Shown: piece by piece, positions 45,126 through 54,305 of the stretch
Layout: every line of letters begins with the position of its first letter
Position numbering within the stretch: the stretch's first letter is position 1
Assembly (NCBI RefSeq): GCF_003719335.1
Contig: NZ_RIAS01000001.1
Location: 558,001 to 622,000, forward strand
Direction: 5' to 3'
Source: Paenibacillus amylolyticus
GTDB lineage: Bacteria; Bacillota; Bacilli; Paenibacillales; Paenibacillaceae
Length of the DNA: 64,000 nucleotides
The notes under the pieces: model-generated
The model's database searches: none
Told to the model about the DNA's origin: nothing
Seen by the model: the letters and a program-made list of their open reading frames with translations, nothing else
Program-made: the position numbers and the translations under genes

Positions 45126-45238
45126 GACCTTCCTTTTACAAATTTACAAATAGTGTATACATCGTTAATCTTCGGTTAACATAACGACAGTATAGTCGGT
45201 GTATCGACCACCCAAATTAGCAAAGGATGATCACATCT

Positions 45239-45868
45239 ATGGGAATCCATACCTACTTCCGATCACTGAACGATCTTGAACGTATCATTCGTACCCCTGG
45301 CAAATTCAAGTTCGAAGAACATTGTGTATCCGCCCACTCCTGGAAAGTCGTGCAATACGCCAAAACACTCGCCGATATCGAAGAACAGCAAGGTGTAAGC
45401 ATCGATTGGAAAAAGTTATACGAGATCACCAGCAGCCATGATTATGGCGAAATTTTCATTGGTGATATCAAAACACCGGTCAAACACTACTCGCTGGAGC
45501 TTCGTTCCATGCTGCAACAGGTGGAAGAAGGCATGGTATCCCATTTTATTAATGAGAATATCCCACCTGAGTTTCAAGACATTTTCCGCAGACAATTGCG
45601 TGAAGGTAAAGACAACTCCGTTGAAGGGCTTATCCTTGAAGTAGCTGATAAAATGGATCAAGTGTATGAAGCATTTGCAGAGTTGCAACGTGGCAATACG
45701 GAAAAAGAATTCATTGTCATGTACCGCTACGCGTTAATCAAAATCAAAAACATCGACCTCCACTGTGTTCGTTATTTCCTGAACCACATCCTGCCCGATA
45801 TTATCGAAGAGGGTAACCGCTCCCCGTTTGATATCCGCAAAATTACTGAAGAAGCATTATCCCAATAA
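45239..45868 (+). CDS. HD-domain hydrolase, YfbR-like 5'-deoxynucleotidase family
   Basis: A 209-residue HD protein. Metal ligands are visible as the H in EEHCVSAHSWKV, the HD pair in ITSSHDYGEI, and a later Asp in LEVADKMDQVYEA. E. coli YfbR dephosphorylates deoxynucleoside monophosphates; this protein has the same layout, but its substrate is not proven. ATG 45239 is chosen because AAAGGA would touch the ATG at 45227. Single gene with a terminator directly after. Confidence 0.82.
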   Translation: MGIHTYFRSLNDLERIIRTPGKFKFEEHCVSAHSWKVVQYAKTLADIEEQQGVSIDWKKLYEITSSHDYGEIFIGDIKTPVKHYSLELRSMLQQVEEGMVSHFINENIPPEFQDIFRRQLREGKDNSVEGLILEVADKMDQVYEAFAELQRGNTEKEFIVMYRYALIKIKNIDLHCVRYFLNHILPDIIEEGNRSPFDIRKITEEALSQ

Positions 45869-45870
45869 TC

Positions 45871-45915
45871 GCCCTGCCCACCGGATGAATTTGATCCATG
45901 GACAGAGCTTTTTTT
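45871..45915 (+). terminator. terminator of the HD-hydrolase gene
   Basis: GCCCTGCCCA (45871-45880) pairs with TGGACAGAGC (45899-45908) with two mismatches, with an inner GGAT/ATCC pairing, followed by seven T. Confidence 0.75.
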
Positions 45916-45991
45916 GTTGCTTTGAGATGCTGGCTCGTGTCATCCTCTTTAGTCGTGCCACTTCTGATTTGCACGATTGCATCGTTTAGAT

Positions 45992-46064
45992 AAAAAAAGC
46001 CCTCGTCTGAACTCATTGCATAACGTCCGATATACAGATCGTTACACGAGATCAGATGAGGACT
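45992..46064 (-). terminator. terminator of the TetR-MFS operon
   Basis: AGCCCTCGTCTGA (about 45998-46010) pairs with TCAGATGAGGACT (46052-46064) across a structured loop. Seven A on the plus strand (45992-45998) give the minus-strand T run. Confidence 0.85.
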
Positions 46065-46106
46065 CTCTTCCCCTACTCTACTGTATCACTACTAACTGAT
46101 GAATCA

Positions 46107-47435
46107 TTAATCATGCGCAAGTCCGCCCACATCAGGAGGTGAAGCGATATCACTGCTCTGTTCCAGGGATTTGATCATTTTCAAACGTGACGTGATAATC
46201 GCAATCAGAATAACGAACAGTCCCGCTATGATAAACAGCAAGGCTATACCTCTCCCTGGCCCGGTTCCAATGATCTGACCCACGGATGACGCCAGCGCTC
46301 CTCCCTCCACCAGCAGTGGATTAAACACATGGTCCGCCAAAAATCCGGCTAAACTGTACGCGATTATAAAACCAAGCTGGGACAGGATACCGATAATCCC
46401 CCATACTCTGCCCTGCTTTTCATTGGCAATATTGTTCCGCACCAATACATCTGCGCTCATATTAACAAATGGCAACGATGAAAGGAACAGAAATCCTGCA
46501 AAGATGATAAAGTAAATATTCGTAGAAACACCCAATAAGGAGAACGCCAGACCACACATGACCAGACCTGCAACCAGCACACTGGCATATTTCTTGGTCA
46601 TGGTGAAAATACCGATGCACAAGCTGCTGATCAGCATACCGATTGCACTAACGGACTGAAACGTTCCCAGTGTCTTGGCATCAGTAAACGAGAGTAACAT
46701 GGGGCCAATGAGCGTTTCCAGAAACCCGAGATAGAAGGTAACTAGGGAGATGATAATAACAAGTAGCAGTACGCCTTTGTTGGTGACAACTTCTCTCCAG
46801 CCTTCCTGAATATCGGTCAGCCAGTTGCGATCATCCTTATCCTCTCGTTCCACCTTCATGCTCTTGCGAATAACGAGTACGGCCAGAATGGCAATTAGGA
46901 ATGTCGCAATGTTAATGATCATAATAACTTCAATCGTTGTTACACTAAGCAAAATACCCGCGATAATCGGTGAAAATAAAAACTTGGAGGATTCCGCAAG
47001 CTGTACTAGGCCACTTCCCTTAGAGAACTGGTCCTTATCCAACAAGTCCGTCGCTGACGCTTTATATGCCGGACTTTGCAGCGCCGAGAACACCGAGCTG
47101 AATGCCACACCCACATAGATATGCCATAACTGGATATCGCCCGTGAGCATGATCGACAGAATAAAGACCAGGCCGGCCGCAGAGCCAAGGTCACCAATGA
47201 TCATCATCGTACGGCGGTCAAACCGGTCAGCCATCACTCCTCCAATCGGACGAAGCAAGATGTTGGGTAAAAACGTGAATAGCGTAATCAGCGCAACGCT
47301 GGTTGCCGTGTTTGTTTTTTCGAAGGCATATACCCCGAGAGAGAACGCGGTCAATCCGATACCAATCATCGAGATCAGTTGACCAAACCAGACAATCAGA
47401 AACTTACCAAATGATTTGTGAACAGTTTGTTCCAT
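46107..47435 (-). CDS. MFS efflux transporter
   Basis: A 442-residue major facilitator protein with 12 TM helices. The loop GGVMADRFDRRTMM (about residues 67-80) is the MFS motif A between TM2 and TM3. The general layout resembles macrolide-efflux (MefA-type) carriers. AAAGGAG precedes the ATG. It begins 2 bp after tetR, so the pair is an operon that the TetR protein probably represses. It may export the product of the neighbouring cluster, or something unrelated. Confidence 0.88.
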   Translation of the reverse strand: MEQTVHKSFGKFLIVWFGQLISMIGIGLTAFSLGVYAFEKTNTATSVALITLFTFLPNILLRPIGGVMADRFDRRTMMIIGDLGSAAGLVFILSIMLTGDIQLWHIYVGVAFSSVFSALQSPAYKASATDLLDKDQFSKGSGLVQLAESSKFLFSPIIAGILLSVTTIEVIMIINIATFLIAILAVLVIRKSMKVEREDKDDRNWLTDIQEGWREVVTNKGVLLLVIIISLVTFYLGFLETLIGPMLLSFTDAKTLGTFQSVSAIGMLISSLCIGIFTMTKKYASVLVAGLVMCGLAFSLLGVSTNIYFIIFAGFLFLSSLPFVNMSADVLVRNNIANEKQGRVWGIIGILSQLGFIIAYSLAGFLADHVFNPLLVEGGALASSVGQIIGTGPGRGIALLFIIAGLFVILIAIITSRLKMIKSLEQSSDIASPPDVGGLAHD

Positions 47436-47437
47436 AG

Positions 47438-48091
47438 TTACGACTCCTTTACTTGTTGAGCTTTATGTGGGAAATATAGTTCCGTTACATAAGCAAAGCT
47501 TCCATTTGCAGCACCCAGAACCCGCTCCATAATCTGACTGAATGCTCTAACCTTCTTCTGAAACTCTTCTTCCTGCCAATGAAAAATACCCTGATCCAGC
47601 AAAAACTGCGAGGAGACGAGTAGAAACTCAATGCTCTCCTGAGGAGCGGGGGTATGAAATACCCCCTCCTGTATGCCCTGTTCCACGACTTCTGCCAGAA
47701 TGGGACTGAGACGGAGAACCGTTTCAACCAGGCTTTTTTGATGCATCTCCACATTCTGTACACTGTGTAGCTGCTCGATCACGCCAAGCTTGCGATCATC
47801 AGGCTGATTCTGAGTCATAATGATGCGGAAAATTTTATCATGCGCGCTAAGCTCGGGATCTGCCACGACACGCCTCGCCGCCGCTTCGCCGCTCATAATA
47901 AAACGCATAACGATGGCATGCATAACCTCCTCTTTGGACTCAAAGTAGTAATAGAACGTGCCTTTGGCAATATCACATGCCTGGAGGATATCCATAATCG
48001 TTGCTTTGGTGTATCCTTTGGTCACGAACAGAATTTCAGCCGCATCCAAAATTTCATTTCTGCGTTCCTCCGGATTTTTCATCAATCTCAT
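47438..48091 (-). CDS. TetR-family transcriptional repressor
   Basis: A 217-residue regulator. The N-terminal helix-turn-helix covers about residues 9-55 (RNEILDAAEILFVTKGY; ILQACDIAKGTFYYYF). The C-terminal ligand-binding domain is divergent, as usual. GGAGG is 7 nt before ATG 48091. A perfect palindrome 22 bp upstream is the likely operator, so it should autoregulate itself and the MFS gene. Confidence 0.92.
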   Translation of the reverse strand: MRLMKNPEERRNEILDAAEILFVTKGYTKATIMDILQACDIAKGTFYYYFESKEEVMHAIVMRFIMSGEAAARRVVADPELSAHDKIFRIIMTQNQPDDRKLGVIEQLHSVQNVEMHQKSLVETVLRLSPILAEVVEQGIQEGVFHTPAPQESIEFLLVSSQFLLDQGIFHWQEEEFQKKVRAFSQIMERVLGAANGSFAYVTELYFPHKAQQVKES

Positions 48092-48113
48092 ATTCTGTCC
48101 TCCATTACCTCTC

Positions 48114-48128
48114 GACCGACTGTCGGTC
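48114..48128. promoter_or_regulatory. perfect palindromic operator GACCGAC-T-GTCGGTC
   Basis: Two 7-bp arms with a single central base, just upstream of tetR and just downstream of a TAAAAT -10-like box on the minus strand. Sequence and position are typical of TetR-family operators. Confidence 0.7.
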
Positions 48129-48152
48129 TATTTTAGTCATGAAGCTCTAAGT

Positions 48153-48920
48153 TTAGAACCCCATTTCCGTCAACCATTGTCCTAGCCGACTTTCTCTCGC
48201 CTTCAAATCCTGTTTGTCCCGGTCATACTTTCCGATGTTTTTGTCTGCAACCAGATTGCCGTCCATCATAAACAGCACTCGTTCGGAGCGGGCTGCAACT
48301 TTAACATCGTGAGTCACGAGTAAAATCGTTGTGCCTGTGGCATTAATATCACCAAGAATGTCCATGATTTCATGTGTTGATTTTGAATTCAGCGCCCCGG
48401 TAGGTTCATCTCCGAACAAAATATCCGGATTGTTGATCAAAGCCCGGCATATCGCGATCCGTTGCAGTTGTCCCCCTGAGGCTTGGGTAATGTTATGCTC
48501 AGCCAGTTCGTCGATTCCCATTTTTTTCATTAATGACATTGCACGGTTGTTAATCGTGTCCCGGTTGCTGTTTTTGGCCAGATAAGCAGAAAGGATGATG
48601 TTGTCGAGCAAGTTTAAATTTTTGAGCAGATGAATGTTCTGAAAAATAAAACCCATTTTGGTCAAGCGTAAACTCGCCAGATCTTTCTCCGGGAAAGCCG
48701 ATATTTGTTTACCGTTAAAAAACACACTGCCTGTGCTGATCTGATCCATGCCACTGATGTTATAGAGCAAGGTCGATTTACCCGAACCGGATGGGCCCAT
48801 AATGGAGACAAATTCTCCTTTTCTGAGCTGCAGATTAATATCTTTCAGAATGCGATGTTCTTCATTCTCGCCAATCGCTACGGATTTATTCACGTCTTTA
48901 GCTTCTAGTATTGTTGTCAT
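48153..48920 (-). CDS. ABC transporter ATP-binding protein (MacB/LolD type)
   Basis: A 255-residue ABC ATPase. Walker A is MGPSGSGKST (residues 41-50), the signature is ASGGQLQR in place of LSGGQ, and Walker B is ILFGDEPTGALNS with a downstream H in LLVTHD. It pairs with the FtsX-type permease 15 bp upstream. Such pairs expel peptide antibiotics or lipids. Position at the end of the biosynthetic operon suggests export or self-resistance (inference). Confidence 0.92.
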   Translation of the reverse strand: MTTILEAKDVNKSVAIGENEEHRILKDINLQLRKGEFVSIMGPSGSGKSTLLYNISGMDQISTGSVFFNGKQISAFPEKDLASLRLTKMGFIFQNIHLLKNLNLLDNIILSAYLAKNSNRDTINNRAMSLMKKMGIDELAEHNITQASGGQLQRIAICRALINNPDILFGDEPTGALNSKSTHEIMDILGDINATGTTILLVTHDVKVAARSERVLFMMDGNLVADKNIGKYDRDKQDLKARESRLGQWLTEMGF

Positions 48921-48935
48921 CTTCGTTATGCCTCC

Positions 48936-51269
48936 CTATTCAACTATCATTTTCGAAATGCTAGTTTCCCGAATCGACTGAATGCTGATCCAGGCTGTAA
49001 TGATGATCGTTCCTGCCAGCAGCAATGGACAGAGTACATACGCCTGCACCGGATTAATCACAAATACAATCTTTGAGGCGCCAAAGGAGGACATAATGCC
49101 ACTTACCAGCATTGGACCCAGTGTATTGGATAAGATTGTGCCTGCGGCTACACCTACAATCAGGATGACCAATGACATCACGACATATTTCAACTTGATC
49201 TTGGATAACGCAAAGCCGATGCTTCGCAATACAGCAATATCGTTGTTATCTTTGGCAACCATCATCTGTAGGAACAGTGAGGTAATCAAAATAGAAATGA
49301 ATACTCCAATGGCCAGTGCAAGTGTTGTCACCAGCTTTAATTGCTGAATTGTACCACCAAGCGTTTGATTCAAGTATCCTTGAAGATCAGTTACGCGCGC
49401 TGGCGAGAAGTCTTTCTCATATGTTGCAATTTTGGCAGCCATCACATCACGGTCTTTCAGATCCAAACTGACCACATACCACAGCACACTGTCTTTGTTG
49501 TAAGGCAAAAGCGCCTTTGCTGTTTTTCCGCCATTCGTCACATCCTGATAGATGCCGCTGACCGTCATTACTTGGTCTTGACCGCCCACTTGCAAGGTCA
49601 GCTGATCCCCCGTTTTAAGTTTGAGCTCATTGCTGTTTGCATCCGAGAGAGCAATCTCACGATCTGTCGCTGGGGCATTTCCACTTAGATAAGACAAAGG
49701 AAATATACTGAAGTCTCCGCTCTCCACGCTAAGATTATCGTAACTGCCTTCTGCATTACGAATCTTGAACTGGCTTGTTACGAGAGGGGAATATTTTTGA
49801 ACATCTGCATCGTTTTTAATTTGATTCACCAGACGAGCATAACGTTGCTCTACATCAGTGGTATGTCTAAGATCGATTCTAATATCACTTTGCCCTACAC
49901 CCATATAGGATATGAAGCTTGGAGCCTGCAGTGTGTTCAAAAAGTTAAGCGGTACGATCATAATAAATGAGCTGACGATGAATACGAATAATAACAAACG
50001 GAACATTTTGACACGCTGCATCACGTCTTTTAACCCAAGGAAAACAGGCACGGAAGACCAGCGATTACGTGACAGGTTTAAACGGTTGCGAACGATCTGT
50101 GTATCCCCCAAACTTCCCGTGCGAAGGGCCTCCACAGCAGAGATCGAACGAAAACGACGAAGCACTGCACGGCAGAACAGAACAACCATGGTGAAAATCA
50201 AACCTGTTGCGAGCAGAGGCACGGCGAAATGCAGTAATGTAGCCGGTGCTTTCCCCATGTACAGCATAATATTAGATACAAAGAGCTGGTTCACTCCGAG
50301 GGAAGCGACGTATCCCAAGATGGAAGCAAAACCTGCCATAAACACATATTTGACCAAATAGAGCCGCTTGATATCTTTTTCTGCGATACCAATGGCTTTC
50401 ATCACGCTGATCTCTCGGTAATCTTCCTCAATTGTTGCAAGCATGGTAAAACGAATACACAGCATCGCAATCAGAATCAGCACCAGGCTGACCAAAATAA
50501 TAACGGCTGCAATAATTCCGTCTGTCATCCCATTGAGGAGCTGGAACAAACCATAGGTCACCACCGGGCCAGCATTAGGAAGCCCTGCATTTTGATACGC
50601 TTGGGTGAACTCACTTGTTTTGGCAGGGTCATGCAGTCGGAACTCAATAAGATATTCCATCTCTCCGACTCCTTGCTTCAATTGCTCCAGATCATTCGGG
50701 CTTACGATAAACCGCTTTGAGTGCACAACAGATGGATTCATTTGTGCATCACGCACAAAATCAACAATGGTATATGAACGTTCAAAAGCCCCATTATTGA
50801 TCCGAACCTGGTCACCGATATTTAATTTATTTTGCTGTAAATAATACACAGGTACAGCAATCTCGCCATCACGAACTTGGATAATCTCACTGTTCAGATT
50901 CAACAAATAGTCGAATTGCTGATTTTGTGTAACGAGGTCAATATCCATGACAGTGTTTTTCTCGGACTCTGCACCGAGGTAAAGGTTGGCTCCATTGATG
51001 TTAACCATCTCGACAATCTGATGTTGCTCAACCATTGCATTTCCTTCGGCCCATGTATTCACTTTGGTCTGATCCAGATCTCCAGCGTGCATTTGCACAA
51101 AATGAGGTGTCTTCGATTCAGAGAACAGATACTGAATGGAACTCGTCAGTTCCATGATCATTCGAGAACCGGAAGATACCAGCAAAGCAGCCAGCAGGAC
51201 AAAAATAAACAGCGCAACCGTAATTCCTTTTTTCCTCATTAAGTCGTTTCTCAGCATTCTCAGCAGCAT
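48936..51269 (-). CDS. ABC transporter permease, FtsX/MacB family, large
   Basis: A 777-residue permease with two FtsX core regions. TM1 lies near residues 15-35, a large extracytoplasmic domain covers about 40-235, and three TM helices about 240-380. A fused second unit follows: TM near 425, a second outer domain about 450-630, and three C-terminal TM helices. This 8-TM duplicated layout is typical of lipid or peptide exporters of Firmicutes. It begins 18 bp after the thioesterase gene, so it is very likely in the cluster operon. The ATG at 51269 has GAGGAG 12 nt upstream; an ATG four codons later is possible. Confidence 0.88.
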   Translation of the reverse strand: MLLRMLRNDLMRKKGITVALFIFVLLAALLVSSGSRMIMELTSSIQYLFSESKTPHFVQMHAGDLDQTKVNTWAEGNAMVEQHQIVEMVNINGANLYLGAESEKNTVMDIDLVTQNQQFDYLLNLNSEIIQVRDGEIAVPVYYLQQNKLNIGDQVRINNGAFERSYTIVDFVRDAQMNPSVVHSKRFIVSPNDLEQLKQGVGEMEYLIEFRLHDPAKTSEFTQAYQNAGLPNAGPVVTYGLFQLLNGMTDGIIAAVIILVSLVLILIAMLCIRFTMLATIEEDYREISVMKAIGIAEKDIKRLYLVKYVFMAGFASILGYVASLGVNQLFVSNIMLYMGKAPATLLHFAVPLLATGLIFTMVVLFCRAVLRRFRSISAVEALRTGSLGDTQIVRNRLNLSRNRWSSVPVFLGLKDVMQRVKMFRLLLFVFIVSSFIMIVPLNFLNTLQAPSFISYMGVGQSDIRIDLRHTTDVEQRYARLVNQIKNDADVQKYSPLVTSQFKIRNAEGSYDNLSVESGDFSIFPLSYLSGNAPATDREIALSDANSNELKLKTGDQLTLQVGGQDQVMTVSGIYQDVTNGGKTAKALLPYNKDSVLWYVVSLDLKDRDVMAAKIATYEKDFSPARVTDLQGYLNQTLGGTIQQLKLVTTLALAIGVFISILITSLFLQMMVAKDNNDIAVLRSIGFALSKIKLKYVVMSLVILIVGVAAGTILSNTLGPMLVSGIMSSFGASKIVFVINPVQAYVLCPLLLAGTIIITAWISIQSIRETSISKMIVE

Positions 51270-51287
51270 AAACTAACATGGCTCCTC

Positions 51288-52052
51288 TCATCTATCTACT
51301 ATGTTCAGTCGTTCTACTTCTGGAGTCATAAAGCTTGTCAGATAATACGCCACTGTTGAAGGGTGGTGCATGATAAACATGTGTGTCCCTTCTCTAATGG
51401 TCTGCAGCTTCATCGGTACATCAAAATATCGTTCCCACTTGAGTGCCGACTGAAGGGGAACGGCATCGTCCCGTTCTCCCCACAGATAGAGCACTGGCAG
51501 TGAGAGAGGCTGACATTCAAGTGTCGCAGCGGATTCCAGCATTCGAAAATCTGCCCGAATTACAGGCATGAAATACTGCAAAAGTTCTTTTTCGTGGATG
51601 AGCTCTTTAGGTAGACCGTCATAGGAAAAAAGGTGATCGATCAGATGCTCATCAGACATCTGATCATAACGGTTCAATCCACATTCAGCAGGTGTATTGC
51701 AGGCGGATAACACAAGCCTTAATGTCTTCGCTACATCTGGAAGCTCCTCTTGTAACCGCCGAGCAACATAATAAGCTGTAATTCCGCCCAAGCTGTGCCC
51801 AAACAACATTGCACCAGGCTGGATTATAGACAACAGTTCGTTCGTATAGAGCTCTACAAGCTGCTGCATATGTTCCAGAGGCTCTTCCGAATTCATCCCG
51901 TGGCCGGGAGGGGTAAATGCCCATATTTCCGTATCCGGAAGGTGAGATACTAAAGGATAAAAACTCTGAGAGTATCCACCCAGATAAGGAAAACAGATCA
52001 CCTGCCTGTTCCCCCTGCCCTTCTGCAGTCGTTCAAGATAATTCTGCGCCAT
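51288..52052 (-). CDS. type II thioesterase
   Basis: An alpha/beta-hydrolase of 254 residues, the size of stand-alone editing thioesterases of NRPS/PKS systems. The nucleophile is S87 in FGHSLGG, the N-terminal FPYLGGYSQSFYPL is typical, and the catalytic His is in REGTHMFI. It removes misprimed or stalled acyl groups from carrier proteins; it could also release the product. The start is ATG 52052, or GTG 52055. It follows the CPBP-like gene by about 25 bp. Confidence 0.92.
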   Translation of the reverse strand: MAQNYLERLQKGRGNRQVICFPYLGGYSQSFYPLVSHLPDTEIWAFTPPGHGMNSEEPLEHMQQLVELYTNELLSIIQPGAMLFGHSLGGITAYYVARRLQEELPDVAKTLRLVLSACNTPAECGLNRYDQMSDEHLIDHLFSYDGLPKELIHEKELLQYFMPVIRADFRMLESAATLECQPLSLPVLYLWGERDDAVPLQSALKWERYFDVPMKLQTIREGTHMFIMHHPSTVAYYLTSFMTPEVERLNIVDR

Positions 52053-52077
52053 CACTCCATCACCACCGTTAATTGCT

Positions 52078-52962
52078 TTATTTCGCGTCTAGAACATATG
52101 CAGGAAATGTCTGGAGCGTTGTGTCGACTTTTTTGAGTTTAAAGACGATATGAATGATAATTGCCGACGTTACAAAAAAGAAAAATTGCATGATCTGTAC
52201 TTGCGGATTGAAGTAATACAGATCGATCTGACTTCCTGTAGCGACAAGCCAGAAGGCAAGAAGGTAAAACAACAGTGTGCCTTTGGTAGCATTGAAGATG
52301 TAGCTCTGAAACACGATAAACGCCATAAGCTGCACCACGTAGTATATGTATGTGGTTGAAGTACCAAAAGATGAAATCAGATACCCCGGAAGCACCCATA
52401 GTCCAAACAGGAGTCCTGTAATCAGACCACTTGTTACATTGTTTTTTAACTTGCCTTGCAGAAACGGAAGCAAGAATCCAATCCAGCCAAATAAACCGCC
52501 GATAAGCCCCGTCTCCTTGAACAAGTTCAAAATGCCGAGCCAAATCATTTCAGGTACACTATATGTCAGATCGGGAACCGGTATGCCGAATAGCAGGGAG
52601 CCAAAATGCATTGATGAAGCAAATATGATGGAAATACCAATAATTACAGGGATCCAGAACAGATCTTTTTTTCGCGGAACCAGCTTCAAGAACATGCCTT
52701 TCAGCGCGTCTTTGCCCCCCATTAAATAACAAGTAATTAATCCGGCAATGGAAGGAGAGTACAGAGCAACGATAGCTAACGGATGCATCAGATGAAGCTC
52801 ACCAGTAATTGGTACAATAAAATCAGGAAAGAACATGAACAAGCTGGCAATACCATAACAAGTACCAAAGGACATCGCCAGAAACAGGTACATATACTTA
52901 TTGGAAGGACTGGCTGCCGGGCTCGCCATTGGACGAACAGATGGCTGATTGGCTGTAATCAT
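52078..52962 (-). CDS. CPBP-like membrane protein lacking protease catalytic residues
   Basis: A 294-residue membrane protein with about eight TM helices and the layout of CPBP (CAAX prenyl protease/Abi) proteins: YSPSIAGLITCYLMGGKDALK near residue 68, then the two active-site regions. Motif 1, normally EExxxR followed by GFLLP, reads GLFGWIGFLLP (residues 156-166): both Glu and the Arg are lost. Motif 2, normally FxxxH, reads FGLWV (186-190). The protein is therefore unlikely to be a protease. The ATG overlaps the carrier-protein stop by 4 bp, with AAGGAGG upstream. A role in immunity or handling of a lipid intermediate is possible (inference). Confidence 0.75.
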   Translation of the reverse strand: MITANQPSVRPMASPAASPSNKYMYLFLAMSFGTCYGIASLFMFFPDFIVPITGELHLMHPLAIVALYSPSIAGLITCYLMGGKDALKGMFLKLVPRKKDLFWIPVIIGISIIFASSMHFGSLLFGIPVPDLTYSVPEMIWLGILNLFKETGLIGGLFGWIGFLLPFLQGKLKNNVTSGLITGLLFGLWVLPGYLISSFGTSTTYIYYVVQLMAFIVFQSYIFNATKGTLLFYLLAFWLVATGSQIDLYYFNPQVQIMQFFFFVTSAIIIHIVFKLKKVDTTLQTFPAYVLDAK

Positions 52963-53222
52963 CGTGCCACCTCCTTGGCAGCAAGCTTTCTCTCAATGAG
53001 ATCATGCAATCGGTTAATGGTACTGAAATTGGCCAAATCCAGATCATCATTTCCGATCTCAATCTGGAATCTACGCTCTACAAAATCCACTAAACGCATG
53101 GCAAAGAGTGAGTTAACAAATCTCATTTCAAAATAGTTGTCGTTGTCGCTAATTTGAGCGTCCTCATGTTCCATAGTAAGATTGTTTCCGATAAACTCTC
53201 GAATTTCCTGACGATAATCCAC
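52959..53222 (-). CDS. acyl carrier protein, FkbJ/ZmaD type
   Basis: An 87-residue carrier whose phosphopantetheine site is S38 in RFVNSLFAMRLVDF. The V-N/D-S-L-F-A-M pattern is typical of carriers that receive a glyceryl unit from FkbH-type enzymes, rather than ordinary PKS carriers. It would hold glyceryl, then hydroxymalonyl (inference). It lies 15 bp after the FkbH gene, and its stop overlaps the CPBP-like start by 4 bp. Confidence 0.88.
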   Translation of the reverse strand: MDYRQEIREFIGNNLTMEHEDAQISDNDNYFEMRFVNSLFAMRLVDFVERRFQIEIGNDDLDLANFSTINRLHDLIERKLAAKEVAR

Positions 53223-53237
53223 TGCTCTTCCCCCTTG

Positions 53238-54287
53238 TTATTGATGTTGTCTTTCAGGCACACTAACTTCAATATAGTCCGGAAACTCCACAACCTGCTT
53301 CAGATCATGCGAAAAGACAATCTTTCCGTCAGGGTCTGCAGAGAGCTGTGTAAAACCAGCAAAACGATAGCTGATATTCATCATCCGGTTTCTGCCGGTA
53401 TCTCTGAAATCAGCAAGCATCTGCTTACCCTGTTGCCTCGCTTCACGCATGATATAAGTGAGCAATACACTTCCTGCCCCCCTAGACATGACGCGGCACG
53501 ACATCAGCAACATGTTCAGTCTCCATATATCCGGCTGCTTATGAATAAGCGCAAGCCCGATCTTTCCATATGTTCCGTACTTGTCTTCAAGTTCGCACAC
53601 CAATAGCAAGTAATCCTCTGAAGTCATCAACTGATGTAGTTCCTCATAACTGTAAGTGATCCCTGTAGCATTCAACTGATTGGTACGAACCGTGAGCTCT
53701 TCCGCTCGCTGAAGATCATCCTCTGTCGCTTCATAGATGGTAAATTTCATACCAAGTGAAGCCAGAAACTTCTCGGAAGGACCTTCATACTGTTCTTCGG
53801 CCTGCTTTCGAAGTGTATCTGCCTTATACATCTGTCTTCTGCGAGAAGAGTCTGCTGTAATAAAGCGAGGCATTAGTCTCGGGTCATTTAGCATCGTCTC
53901 ATAGTGATCTGCATGAAGAACCTGAATATCTGCATGTACACTTTTCACTTCTTCCAGTTCAAACGGCTGGTCATCCACAAACAAGACGGCATCCATTCCG
54001 ATATTGATGTTCTGCTGAATACGCCCAACGGATATGGACTTCGCATCCCAGTGAATCTCGGGGTATAAAAAATACTCAGCAATGCCCAATTCGGTAAGTT
54101 TGGCCCAAGCCAGCTCTGCATCATTTTTACTGGCAATGGAGTGCAGTATACCGCGGCGGTCTAATTGTTCTATCACCTCCTTAATACGCGCCCTTAACTT
54201 CACATCTCCGGATTCAAGTAAGACCCCATCCCAGATCGTGTGATCCAGATCCCATACGACACATTTGATATCCTTCAACCGCTCCAT
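53238..54287 (-). CDS. FkbH-type HAD glyceryl-S-ACP synthase
   Basis: A 349-residue protein of the FkbH family, which dephosphorylates 1,3-bisphosphoglycerate and loads the glyceryl group onto a carrier. The HAD nucleophile region is VVWDLDHTIWDGV (D13, D15), and the conserved Cys region is LLMSCRVMSRGAGSVLL. ATG 54287 is chosen because GGGAGG is 7 nt away; the ATG at 54293 is only 1 nt away. It sits between the 3-hydroxyacyl-CoA dehydrogenase and its carrier, as in methoxymalonyl/hydroxymalonyl cassettes. Confidence 0.93.
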   Translation of the reverse strand: MERLKDIKCVVWDLDHTIWDGVLLESGDVKLRARIKEVIEQLDRRGILHSIASKNDAELAWAKLTELGIAEYFLYPEIHWDAKSISVGRIQQNINIGMDAVLFVDDQPFELEEVKSVHADIQVLHADHYETMLNDPRLMPRFITADSSRRRQMYKADTLRKQAEEQYEGPSEKFLASLGMKFTIYEATEDDLQRAEELTVRTNQLNATGITYSYEELHQLMTSEDYLLLVCELEDKYGTYGKIGLALIHKQPDIWRLNMLLMSCRVMSRGAGSVLLTYIMREARQQGKQMLADFRDTGRNRMMNISYRFAGFTQLSADPDGKIVFSHDLKQVVEFPDYIEVSVPERQHQ

Positions 54288-54305
54288 GGACATGCCTCCC
54301 TTTCG

